Source of the DNA: a virus
DNA: 27,899 nucleotides
Reading direction: 5' to 3' (one strand)
Virus record (IMG/VR): IMGVR_UViG_3300030389_001619
Coordinates: 1 to 27,899 of that record
Position numbers and translations under genes: made by a program. Of this stretch, positions 10,665 to 18,541 are shown in pieces (within the stretch, counting starts at the first letter, position 1; the number at the start of each line of letters is the position of its first letter). The notes under the pieces were generated by a model. It searched no databases, was not told the DNA's origin, and saw only the letters and a list, made by a program, of their open reading frames with translations.

Positions 10665-12767
10665 ATGGCAGATAGAAAAAAAGTAAAAAAAATAGGTTCT
10701 AGATGGATTGCAATTATAAACGCTTTAAGTCCAAACGACACTGTTCCTACGCCTTCTCAAATTTTACAAAAATTTAAGAACGGAACAGCTACTGTTCGTG
10801 ATGGTATGATTGCTAGGCTGTACGGTGAAGGTATGTTATTTAAAATGGACGATGATGTTATAAGAAAAAATTATTCAAAAGATTTAGCAGATAGAATAAT
10901 AAATTTTCAAAATAATTTTGAATCTTCCGGATTAGATGAAACAGCAAAAGGACAACAAACTACAAATAGTTTAAAAGGTTTAGAAAGTGACGTTAATGTT
11001 TTTGATAAAAGCATTAGAAAAGATGTTGTAGGTATTAAAGACCCTTTTAATTTAAAATTAACAGAATTAGAGGAATTATTTGAAAGTGGTTCTTTTACTA
11101 AAAAGAAAAGTTGGACTCCTACACAAAATGTTATAGATAGGTTAAAATCTGATGGGGTGTATCGAGCACCTAAAGGTAAAAGTGTTACTAAAGGAACTCG
11201 TAAACTAGACAAAATAGATGGTAAAAAAGTATTAAAAACTATACTAACTAATATTGCTAAAATAGAAGACATTAATACTAAATCAGCTATATTAGTTGCG
11301 ATGTTTGGTCAAAGAGGAGAAGCATTAGTAAACATGACAAAAAGTCTAGAGTTAGCTACAGAATTTGGCCCGACAGAATATGATCCATTTTATGATATAG
11401 AAACAAATGAAATAGTAAATCCAACTGATAGAACAGGCATTGCAAAAAAAGGAGGTAGAAAAAGATTACCTCCAACTACTAAAGTAGGCCCGTTATTACA
11501 AGCTGTTTTAACCAATATGCACGAAAACACTGATGGTGATCTTTTTAAAATTGACGTAAAAGAATTGACGGATACTTTAAATAAAAAAATATACACAGGT
11601 ATTGAAGCCGAAGTGCAAGCAGGGTTTGGCAGAGCTTTAAAAGGATACACTGATTTAAGAAGAATATTTGCATCTACTATTATAAATGAAATGGCAGAAA
11701 AAGTAGACGACCCAGAAATCAAAAGATTGTATGGGTTGTACGCTGATCAATTATTAGGACATACAAATACTGCAAAAGGTATATCTCAAACTGAAGACCT
11801 CATAGGAAAAGTTATGAGAGATCATTATGCTACTGTCAATAAGGGTAAAAGTATTTTAAAACCCGGAGATATTATGGTTCAGTTTGAAAAGTTTTTTGCA
11901 GAAGCGTTAGGAACTGTTGATGAAAAAGGTAAACTTTCTGTAAGAATATTAGCAAATGCTATTGGTTTGCCAGATGATTTAAAAGGCATAGATAAAACAT
12001 ATCAAAATGATATTAAAAAATCAGAACCTCAAAATAGTAAACGCACTGTACAGCAAGATGAAATAGTAAATAAAGTAAAAACTAATGTAAATACTAATAT
12101 TGTGCAGGATCAAGAACTTAATATAATTACAGGTCAAAAAGAAATAGACGATGCAGCTTTCGATAGTTATAAAAGTAAATTAGAAAGGGGGAAAGGTTTA
12201 AATTTTACAGGCTCTGACGAAGAAATAGTACAAAAAGTAGAGGGTATTATTGAAAGAGAGACAGCCATAAAAAAACAAAAAACTCCTATTAAAAAATCCG
12301 TAGTTGCAGATGAAAATTTAGTAAAACCTACTTTAGTAGAAAATATGAAAAAAGCTAAAGAATTAGGAATGACTCTTAAAGAATACATGAAAAGTTTACA
12401 AAAAAGTGGTGGTAAACTTGGTCTTATTGTTGGTGGTTTAGGAGTAACTGCAGGAACTTCTCTTTTATCACAGCCAGCAGACACTGCAGATGTTATAAAT
12501 ATGTTTGTTCCTCCCGGAGCTGAAATAGCTAGATTTGGAGGAACAGGTAAAGGTCTTAAATATTCTGATGGTAGTGTGTTAACAAAACAAGAAGAAGATG
12601 AGATGCGTATGTCTAAACCGGATGAATACGCACAAATGGAAGCTGTTTTTAAACAAGAACAAGCCTATCAACAAGAACAAGAAAAAATAAAAGAAGAATT
12701 TAAAAAAACAAAACAAAAAGAAGAAATGGATAGACTACTTGCAGATCCATTAGGAGCAATAGATTAA
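10665..12767 (+). CDS. 700-aa protein with a putative tyrosine-recombinase core
   Basis: Residues about 185-392 carry the signs of a tyrosine recombinase: ILVAMFGQRGEALVNM (candidate first catalytic Arg 217), a Lys/Arg-rich turn and KVGPLLQAVL (261-282), DLF (292-294), GYTDLRRIFASTI (327-339, with Thr 329 where His is usual and candidate Arg 332), LLGH (363-366), and DHYATV with candidate nucleophile Tyr 388. The gap between LLGH and Tyr (22 residues) is longer than normal. The N-terminal 180 residues are helical and Lys-rich. The C-terminal half is charged and ends with a Gly-rich hydrophobic stretch (about 585-602) and a long Glu/Lys/Gln helix. It sits between large terminase and portal, an odd place for an integrase. 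DNA is more AT-rich than its neighbours. It could also be a virion protein with an inactive recombinase fold. Confidence 0.5.
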   Translation: MADRKKVKKIGSRWIAIINALSPNDTVPTPSQILQKFKNGTATVRDGMIARLYGEGMLFKMDDDVIRKNYSKDLADRIINFQNNFESSGLDETAKGQQTTNSLKGLESDVNVFDKSIRKDVVGIKDPFNLKLTELEELFESGSFTKKKSWTPTQNVIDRLKSDGVYRAPKGKSVTKGTRKLDKIDGKKVLKTILTNIAKIEDINTKSAILVAMFGQRGEALVNMTKSLELATEFGPTEYDPFYDIETNEIVNPTDRTGIAKKGGRKRLPPTTKVGPLLQAVLTNMHENTDGDLFKIDVKELTDTLNKKIYTGIEAEVQAGFGRALKGYTDLRRIFASTIINEMAEKVDDPEIKRLYGLYADQLLGHTNTAKGISQTEDLIGKVMRDHYATVNKGKSILKPGDIMVQFEKFFAEALGTVDEKGKLSVRILANAIGLPDDLKGIDKTYQNDIKKSEPQNSKRTVQQDEIVNKVKTNVNTNIVQDQELNIITGQKEIDDAAFDSYKSKLERGKGLNFTGSDEEIVQKVEGIIERETAIKKQKTPIKKSVVADENLVKPTLVENMKKAKELGMTLKEYMKSLQKSGGKLGLIVGGLGVTAGTSLLSQPADTADVINMFVPPGAEIARFGGTGKGLKYSDGSVLTKQEEDEMRMSKPDEYAQMEAVFKQEQAYQQEQEKIKEEFKKTKQKEEMDRLLADPLGAID

Positions 12768-12794
12768 TTTTAACAACCAAAAAAGGAGGTAAAC

Positions 12795-13037
12795 ATGCCA
12801 AAAGGAACTTACGATGCAGGATATATCATGGGTCAAATGTCCAAACAAGGCGAAATGAACGAGGCTAACGAAGGTTCTCTATACAGAGAAGGCTTAGATC
12901 AGAACTTGTTAGGTACAACCAACCTAGATTCCTACAATGTGGCAACCCCAAAGCCAGCTGGAAACAGACATATGGGAGACGCAGGCTACATCATGGGGCA
13001 AACACAGAAGCAAGGCTATCAAGGTACAGAAGGCTAA
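12795..13037 (+). CDS. small protein with a duplicated DAGYIMGQ motif, 80 aa
   Basis: The product starts MPKGTYDAGYIMGQMSKQGE and near its end repeats the same unit as GDAGYIMGQTQKQGYQGTEG. The middle is polar (NEANEGSLYREGLDQNLLGT). A near-perfect AAAGGAGGT stands before the ATG. The repeated DAGYIMGQ-x-x-KQG peptide at both ends looks like two copies of one binding element. It sits directly before the portal gene, so a role in head assembly is possible, but no family is recognised. Confidence 0.65.
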   Translation: MPKGTYDAGYIMGQMSKQGEMNEANEGSLYREGLDQNLLGTTNLDSYNVATPKPAGNRHMGDAGYIMGQTQKQGYQGTEG

Positions 13038-13040
13038 TAA

Positions 13041-15158
13041 ATGAGTGAACCAACAGACGTATCTGCAGAAATGCCGGAGGATGCTCCCGGTCTTGTAGGT
13101 TTTATAAAAGCAAGACAGAGAGAAGCAGAGGATGGTAGACTTGTACACGAAGAAAGATGGTTAAAAGCTTATAAAAACTTTAGAGGAATCTATGATTCTA
13201 GCACTCAGTATACAAACACTGAAAAATCTAAAGTATTTGTAAAAATAACCAAAACAAAAGTGCTTGCTGCTTACGGACAGATTGTAGATATCTTATTTGC
13301 AAACAAAAAGTTTCCGTTGACAGTAGAGTCTACCCCCATACCTGAAGGAATAGCAGAATTTGCTCATCTACAGACACCGTTAGATCAAATTGCACCTGCA
13401 GACCCTTATGGGTTTAAAGGAGACGGCAGAGAGTTACCACCCGGAAGTTTAGAAGCTACAGGTGGTAATTTAGACTATTTAGGAGGTGTGGCACCTAAAT
13501 ACGAAGGTGCTCCCCTAGCAGAAGGTAAAGCTAGAGTAGGAGAACCACAGATATCTCCTGCACAGGAAGCTGCATTGCGTATGGAAAAAGTGATACACGA
13601 TCAACTTACCAACACCAACGCTGTAACCACCTTGCGTAATTCTATATTTGAGTCTGTATTGATGGGTACAGGTATTGTAAAAGGCCCTTTTACACATGTA
13701 AAAACTGTGCATAAATGGGAAAATGTAGAGGGAGAAGGAAAAATATACACCCCTTACGCTAAGGATATACCTAAAATAGAGTCTGTGTCTTGTTGGGATT
13801 TATACCCCGATCCTGTAGCCACTAACATGGAAGACTGTGATTTTGTAATACAAAGACACAAAATGAACAGAGCACAGCTTAAAAACCTCATGAATATGCC
13901 TATGTTTAATGCAGATGCAATTAAAGAAGTATTAACAGGTGGTGGAAACTATGTAGATAAGTATTTTGAAAGTATAATTAGAGATGACGAATATTTATCT
14001 AGAAGTTCTTATGAAAGATATGAAGTATTAGAATATTGGGGTACTGTAGACTCTTCATTCATGAACGAAATAGGAGCAGAAACAGAAGGAATAGACGAAT
14101 TAGATCAAGTACAAGTAAATGTGTGGGTATGTGGAAATCAAATATTACGAGCTGTAGCAAATCCATTTACACCTCACAGAATACCTTTTCAAGTATTTCC
14201 ATATGAAATAAGCCCTTATCAAATATGGGGTATTGGAGTACCTGAAAATATGGAAGATGCACAGATGTTAATGAATGGTCATGTGCGAATGGCTATTGAT
14301 AACTTAACACTTGCAGGTAATTTAATATTTGATGTTGACGAAACATCATTAGTTCCCGGACAGAATTATGACATATTTCCGGGTAAGATATTCAGAAGAC
14401 AGTCTGGCGTTACAGGAACAGCAGTAAATGGTATTAAGTTCCCTAATACCGCTGGCGAAAACATACAAATGTATGATAAAGCTAGACAGTTGGCTGATGA
14501 AGAAACTGGTATACCCAGTATTATGCACGGACAGACAGGCGTTAGTGGAACGGGCAGAACAGCAGCTGGCCTATCAATGTTGTTAGGATCAGCTGGATTA
14601 TCAATCAAGACTGTGATTAAAAATATAGATGACCATATGATAAAACCTTTGGGAGAGGCTTTCTTTCAATGGAACATGCAGTTTAATGAAGACAATCCAG
14701 ATATCGTTGGAGACTTAGAAATTAAACCTAGAGGTGTGGCATCTGTAATGCAGAAAGAAGTGCGTTCTCAAAGACTCACAGCTTTATTGCAAACAGTGAC
14801 TAATCCTATGTTGGCACCTTTTATTAAGATACCAAACTTACTAAAAGAATTAGCTATTTCACAGGATATAGACCCAGACAGTCTTGTAAATGATATGAAC
14901 CAAGCTCAAATTTATTCAACCATGTTACAAGGAGTAATGCAAAATGTCCAAGGAGACCAACAACAACAATCAGGAAGTCCTCAAACGCCTAGCCCCGGTG
15001 GTGAACAACCCACAGGTATGGGAACCACTGCAGCAACTACTGCAGGGACTCAACCTACAGACCTTACAGGGTCTGGTAACGGCACAATCGGAACTGGAGG
15101 TGTACCGACTGCAGGGGAGAGCCAGTTTGCTGGCAATGCTCCTCAACTTGAAGAATAA
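13041..15158 (+). CDS. portal protein
   Basis: The 705-residue product forms, by family, a twelve-subunit ring at one corner of the head through which DNA enters and leaves. Evidence: size; place after the large terminase; EKSKVFVKITKTKVLAAYGQ (61-80) followed by a helix (IVDILFA); SCWDLYPDP (about 250-257), a motif usual in portals of short-tailed phages; and a helical region near residues 290-330. A polar stretch at 100-170 looks like an insertion. The last 70 residues are a Gln/Gly/Thr/Pro-rich low-complexity tail, which is exactly the part that overlaps the next gene in another frame. No frameshift or truncation is seen. Confidence 0.85.
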   Translation: MSEPTDVSAEMPEDAPGLVGFIKARQREAEDGRLVHEERWLKAYKNFRGIYDSSTQYTNTEKSKVFVKITKTKVLAAYGQIVDILFANKKFPLTVESTPIPEGIAEFAHLQTPLDQIAPADPYGFKGDGRELPPGSLEATGGNLDYLGGVAPKYEGAPLAEGKARVGEPQISPAQEAALRMEKVIHDQLTNTNAVTTLRNSIFESVLMGTGIVKGPFTHVKTVHKWENVEGEGKIYTPYAKDIPKIESVSCWDLYPDPVATNMEDCDFVIQRHKMNRAQLKNLMNMPMFNADAIKEVLTGGGNYVDKYFESIIRDDEYLSRSSYERYEVLEYWGTVDSSFMNEIGAETEGIDELDQVQVNVWVCGNQILRAVANPFTPHRIPFQVFPYEISPYQIWGIGVPENMEDAQMLMNGHVRMAIDNLTLAGNLIFDVDETSLVPGQNYDIFPGKIFRRQSGVTGTAVNGIKFPNTAGENIQMYDKARQLADEETGIPSIMHGQTGVSGTGRTAAGLSMLLGSAGLSIKTVIKNIDDHMIKPLGEAFFQWNMQFNEDNPDIVGDLEIKPRGVASVMQKEVRSQRLTALLQTVTNPMLAPFIKIPNLLKELAISQDIDPDSLVNDMNQAQIYSTMLQGVMQNVQGDQQQQSGSPQTPSPGGEQPTGMGTTAATTAGTQPTDLTGSGNGTIGTGGVPTAGESQFAGNAPQLEE

Positions 15159-15195
15159 TTTTGATAATATGAAAAAGGAAGATAAGAAAAAGTAA
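14944..15195 (+). CDS. small helical protein overprinted on the portal tail, 83 aa
   Basis: The frame overlaps the portal gene by 215 bases in another frame. It has AAGGAG 9 bases before the ATG and encodes MSKETNNNNQEVLKRLAPVV, then NNPQVWEPLQQLLQGLNLQT, then LVTAQSELEVYRLQGRASLL and a basic end. The V-W-E-P-L and E-x-Y-R-L-Q-G blocks look like a genuine folded helical protein, and I recall small proteins of this style behind portal genes of marine phages. The portal frame is low-complexity here, which suits overprinting by this gene. It ends exactly where the next gene begins. Role unknown. Confidence 0.6.
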   Translation: MSKETNNNNQEVLKRLAPVVNNPQVWEPLQQLLQGLNLQTLQGLVTAQSELEVYRLQGRASLLAMLLNLKNNFDNMKKEDKKK

Positions 15196-16602
15196 ATGGG
15201 TATAGACGTAACAGAGTTGTTAGACTTAGACTTTGACCAACAATTTGGCATAGGTCAAGGCACACGTCAGGATATAAAAAGTGATAAAAAAGGGTTTAAG
15301 TTTAAAGATGTAGAAATAAATTTAGACCCTAAAAGGGGTATTGGTAATAGAAATAAAGTTGAAGATGAAGAAGTAGAAGACGCTTTAAGAAATATACAAG
15401 AATCACTTACTAAAACTAAAGTTGCAGATATAAAAGCAAAACCTGTATCGGCTATCAGAACTGTTGATGCTCCTACTACAAAATTTAAACAAGTGGCTAG
15501 TATAGACCCTAGAACACCTGTAGTAGAAACTCAAGACCCTGCTTTAGCACAGACCCCAGATGTTGATTATGATTTTTTTGACAGTGATGAACTGATGGTA
15601 ATGCCTGAATCTACTACAGCAATAGAGGATACTGGTGCTTTTTTACAAAGTGATCAAGGTCAAGATACTATTTCAACAGGTTTAAATGTATTAAAAATAC
15701 CTGATAAAGCAGTGGGAACAAGTTTTCTTCCGGGTTATCAACAGGCAGAGACTGGTAAACAAGCTATGAAATTAGCTGAAATGAGAGGTAGTTCTAGTTA
15801 TTATCAAACTTCAGGATCACCAACTCTTACAGGTCAATTAGCTGGGGCAGGTATGGCTATAACTAGTGCATACTCTGCTTACGATGCGTTAAAAGGTGGT
15901 ATTGATAGTCCTCAAGAAGCATTGCAATTTGCTGGAGGAACTTTAGGAACGCTTGCAGGATTACAAACAGCAGGTATCATGGCAGGTTCACAGTTTGCTA
16001 CTATGATGGCAGGGCCTGTAGGGTGGGCCATAGCAGGTGCTAGTTTTTTAGCAGCATCAGGAATATTAGGTGGTAAGGGCAAAAGTAAACCTCCAATGGG
16101 TGGTGTAGAATTTAGGCTAGTTGATGATGCGGGTAATCAATACACAAACGTACAAGAAGGTCAAAAAAGAAGAATAAAAGCTGTAAATGCTCACAGTTAC
16201 AATGGTTTTAACTCTAGTGCTTTACAGGCACAAGCAAATAAAAATGTAGATTACATGTATGCATTTGCAGATAAATTTGATTTAAAAGTAAATGAAAAAG
16301 CGTGGGCAGACGCTGCATTTGGACAAAATAATGTGCCAATATATATGACTAGAGGAAGAGAAGCACCTTATAGAAGTGTGTTAGAAAGAATAGATTCTAT
16401 GGGAGACGGTTCTGTAAGTCCAAGTGAGTGGTTACGACACGCTATGGAATATGAAGGGCCAAACGGAGAAAGAATAATTGAGGGAGATATATACAAAGGG
16501 GTTAGAATAGGCCCTGATGGAATGCCAATGAAGGTAGGTTACAAAACACAGGAAGAGTTTCAAGAAGCAGTAGCTGATTTTAATAAGCAATTTTTTGCGT
16601 AA
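15196..16602 (+). CDS. Gly/Ala-rich virion protein candidate, 468 aa
   Basis: Order: an acidic, disordered-looking N-terminal part (1-150); a block with DKAVGTSFLPGYQQAETGKQ (170-189); a long Gly/Ala-rich hydrophobic region at about 208-298 with GxxxG spacing (LAGAGMAITSAYSAYDALKG, LAGLQTAGIMAGSQFATMMA, VGWAIAGASFLAASGILGG), likely membrane-active helices; and a polar C-terminal domain. A helix-loop-helix at about 392-418 contains DSMGDGSVSPSE, resembling an EF-hand calcium loop but with Met at the third position. Such Gly/Ala-rich helices are typical of proteins ejected with DNA through the cell envelope. It follows the portal cluster and precedes the lysis genes. Function inferred. Confidence 0.55.
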   Translation: MGIDVTELLDLDFDQQFGIGQGTRQDIKSDKKGFKFKDVEINLDPKRGIGNRNKVEDEEVEDALRNIQESLTKTKVADIKAKPVSAIRTVDAPTTKFKQVASIDPRTPVVETQDPALAQTPDVDYDFFDSDELMVMPESTTAIEDTGAFLQSDQGQDTISTGLNVLKIPDKAVGTSFLPGYQQAETGKQAMKLAEMRGSSSYYQTSGSPTLTGQLAGAGMAITSAYSAYDALKGGIDSPQEALQFAGGTLGTLAGLQTAGIMAGSQFATMMAGPVGWAIAGASFLAASGILGGKGKSKPPMGGVEFRLVDDAGNQYTNVQEGQKRRIKAVNAHSYNGFNSSALQAQANKNVDYMYAFADKFDLKVNEKAWADAAFGQNNVPIYMTRGREAPYRSVLERIDSMGDGSVSPSEWLRHAMEYEGPNGERIIEGDIYKGVRIGPDGMPMKVGYKTQEEFQEAVADFNKQFFA

Positions 16603-16611
16603 GGAGTAAAT

Positions 16612-16977
16612 ATGTTACAATTTTTAAACCCAATAGCAAACCTAGCAGGAACATGGTTGAAGGGTAGACAGAAGAAAGCAGAGATAAAACAAAAGCTAGA
16701 AGTAGCAAAGATAGAAGCACAGGTAAAAAGAGTACAAAGTGATGCTAACTGGGAAGAGAAAGCAATGGATGCTTCTGCAGATAGCTGGAAAGACGAGCTC
16801 TGGACAATTTGTTTTATCTCCATCATAGTAGCGTGCTTCATTCCTGCTGCACAGCCATATTTATCTGATGGGTTTAGATTCTTAAGAGAGGATTGCCCTG
16901 ATTGGTTAAGCTGGGGTATTCTTGCAAGTATCGGTGCTAGTTTTGGTTTAAAATCAATAGGACAATTTAAAAAATGA
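16612..16977 (+). CDS. putative holin (3TM, GTA-holin-like), 121 aa
   Basis: The protein has an N-terminal hydrophobic start (MLQFLNPIANLAGTWLKG), a charged helical stretch ending ANWEEKAMDASADSWKDELW, and two membrane helices at about 64-84 (WTICFISIIVACFIPAAQPY) and 98-116 (WLSWGILASIGASFGLKSIG). The charged helix followed by S-W-K-D-E-x-W and two membrane helices fits the phage and gene-transfer-agent holin family with three membrane segments, as I remember it. It is ATGA-coupled to the lysozyme gene, the normal partner of a holin: the holin opens the inner membrane and lets the lysozyme reach the cell wall. AAGGAG stands before the start. Confidence 0.7.
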   Translation: MLQFLNPIANLAGTWLKGRQKKAEIKQKLEVAKIEAQVKRVQSDANWEEKAMDASADSWKDELWTICFISIIVACFIPAAQPYLSDGFRFLREDCPDWLSWGILASIGASFGLKSIGQFKK

Positions 16978-17447
16978 TAAATGAAGAGACAAGAGAAAAA
17001 TTAATAGACAAGTTGGTATTGCACGAAGGTATGCGATTGAAAGTGTACGATGATGCAAACGGCAGCGAAATAAGAGCTGGAGATACGCTTGTAGGACATC
17101 CTACCATTGGTGTAGGTAGAAACATCGCAGGAGATGGTTTAGGTATCACAGAAGAAGAAGCAAAGATGTTGCTGTCTAATGATGTAGATAGAGTATTGAA
17201 AGAAGTAGATCACTGGACTTTTATGAAAGACCTAAACGAAGTGAGAAAAACTGTAATTATAGACATGGTATTTAACATGGGTGTATCTAGATTTAATCAG
17301 AGAGAATGGCCTAACTTTTTTGGTTCTGTAATAGAAGGTGATTTTAAAAGAGCTAAAAAAGAAATGCTGGATAGCAAGTGGGCAAGTCAAGTGAAAACAA
17401 GAGCAAACATATTAGCAAACATGATGGAAAGTGGCGAATGGTTGTAA
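16974..17447 (+). CDS. phage lysozyme (T4-type muramidase, GH24)
   Basis: The 157-residue enzyme should cut the glycan strands of peptidoglycan at the end of infection. The catalytic region reads LHEGMRLKVYDDANG, with Glu 18 and Asp 27 spaced nine residues apart as in T4 lysozyme, and PTIGVGRNI carries the Thr (44). Between Asp and Thr there are about 11 more residues than in T4, containing GSEIRAGDTLVGH. The C-terminal lobe has DMVFNMGVSRFNQREWPNFF and ends KTRANILANMMESGEWL, also family-like. No signal peptide is seen, so release depends on the holin upstream. Start ATG overlaps the holin stop. Confidence 0.88.
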   Translation: MINEETREKLIDKLVLHEGMRLKVYDDANGSEIRAGDTLVGHPTIGVGRNIAGDGLGITEEEAKMLLSNDVDRVLKEVDHWTFMKDLNEVRKTVIIDMVFNMGVSRFNQREWPNFFGSVIEGDFKRAKKEMLDSKWASQVKTRANILANMMESGEWL

Positions 17448-18439
17448 ATAATCAACAGATGCAAATGGGAGAAGATAGACCTGTAGGTATAGGAGAAATG
17501 GATTTTGCGTTTCTATCAGAAAATGATCCTGCAGTAGAACCACAGAATGCAGCCATCAACATGAAAAAAAACTTAACACCAGAAGAACAAAAAGAAATAG
17601 CAGGTTTAGTTCCTTACGTAGAAAGATTCTTTGTACTTAATTACAAAGCAGAAACTGGAGACTATCCACCTGAGCCTACTATGGAACCTGAAGGTGGTGG
17701 AGGTATAACTATAGATGAATATAGAGGTATGAGTGATGAAGACAGACTTGCTAACTCTACAGAAGGACAAGAAGTATCTTTAAACCTAAAACCTAAATCT
17801 TCTTTTGATAGAAGTCCTAGTGAGTTACCACAAGCACTTCCTGTAGAAGCACCAGAGATGGAACAAGCTGTACAGCAACCGGAACAGAAACCTGTTGAAC
17901 AACTACAGGAATCTCCTGTTAAAGAACCACCAATGATGCAAGAAGGTGGAGACGTTGAAGAAGAAAAACCTCAAAAGGCGAGTAAAGAACCTGTGCCAGT
18001 AGGGCCTGTAGGAGAGATAGATGTAGAAGGGAAAGATCGTTCTGGTGTAGCTGATGATATACCTGTAAAAGCAGATGGTTTTGTATTGAGCAGAGGTGCT
18101 GTCATAGCAAACGGCAAGATGTACATAAAAGAAGTTATACAAGATGCTATAGATAATTTAAAAGAAAAAGGAATAGAATTAGACACGTCTGAGACACCAG
18201 AGAAAGCAGAAGACATATTAATATCAAACGGTGAGGTAATCATACCAGACATTATCGCACAAGAAATAGGATATAAGAGATTAGAAAAGATGAATAAAAG
18301 AGGTGAAGAACTAACAGAAAAGCTGATAGCTGAATACGAAGCTGGGCAGCAACAACAGCCTCAACCACAGATTAAAGCACCTTTTGAGCAGGCTCCTAAG
18401 AAGACTGCCTTCAAGGAAGCTAAACAGAGTTTTAGTTGA
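17438..18439 (+). CDS. acidic virion-type protein of unknown function, 333 aa
   Basis: The start at 17438 overlaps the lysozyme stop by 10 bases; the frame is open further upstream to 17378, but that part lies inside the lysozyme gene, and ATG codons at 17459 and 17465 are also possible. The protein has an acidic helical N-terminal half, a Pro/Glu/Gln-rich linker with many EQ and EP pairs (about residues 110-195), and a compact C-terminal domain with ADGFVLSRGAVIANGKMYIK and SNGEVIIPDIIAQEIGY, two similar strand-turn-strand units. I recall this last pattern from marine phage structural clusters, without known function. Gln-rich C-terminal tail. It is the last gene before the RNA element at 18456-18525. 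Confidence 0.6.
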   Translation: MVVNNQQMQMGEDRPVGIGEMDFAFLSENDPAVEPQNAAINMKKNLTPEEQKEIAGLVPYVERFFVLNYKAETGDYPPEPTMEPEGGGGITIDEYRGMSDEDRLANSTEGQEVSLNLKPKSSFDRSPSELPQALPVEAPEMEQAVQQPEQKPVEQLQESPVKEPPMMQEGGDVEEEKPQKASKEPVPVGPVGEIDVEGKDRSGVADDIPVKADGFVLSRGAVIANGKMYIKEVIQDAIDNLKEKGIELDTSETPEKAEDILISNGEVIIPDIIAQEIGYKRLEKMNKRGEELTEKLIAEYEAGQQQQPQPQIKAPFEQAPKKTAFKEAKQSFS

Positions 18440-18454
18440 TGATAACTAAAAGTT

Positions 18455-18488
18455 CCAGCCACCCGAATTGCCTCGGCACTGGATTTTT
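18455..18488 (+). terminator. possible terminator within the first RNA hairpin
   Basis: CCAG (18455-18458) pairs with CTGG (18479-18482) around an inner CCGA/TCGG stem, and five T follow at 18484-18488. This could be a weak rho-independent terminator that lowers or sets the transcript level between the lysis and capsid genes. The stem has an internal loop, and the same fold is repeated downstream without a T run, so another role is equally likely. Confidence 0.35.
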
Positions 18489-18525
18489 ATAAACCCGTAA
18501 ACAGCCACCCTCGTAAGAGGCACTG
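18456..18525 (+). ncRNA. two tandem covarying RNA hairpins upstream of scaffold and capsid genes
   Basis: Copy A (18456-18481) and copy B (18502-18525) have the same plan: CAG, CCAC, a four-base stem, a loop, the matching stem, CA, CTG. The outer CAG/CTG and the asymmetric CCAC/CA internal loop are identical in both. The inner stem differs but stays paired (CCGA/TCGG in A, CCTC/GAGG in B), and loops are ATTGCC and GTAA, the latter a GNRA-type tetraloop. Changed yet compensated pairs between two adjacent copies are strong evidence for a conserved RNA structure. It lies in the 102-base gap before the scaffold gene; copy B ends 16 bases before its ATG, so it could affect ribosome binding. Confidence 0.65.
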
Positions 18526-18541
18526 AGAAAGGAATAGTAAA

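Noticed and set aside
10665-12767. Calling the 700-aa gene a plain phage integrase
   Set aside because: The recombinase motifs are good but the usual His is replaced, the spacing to Tyr is long, and the position and long C-terminal tail do not fit a standard integrase, so I keep it as recombinase-like only.
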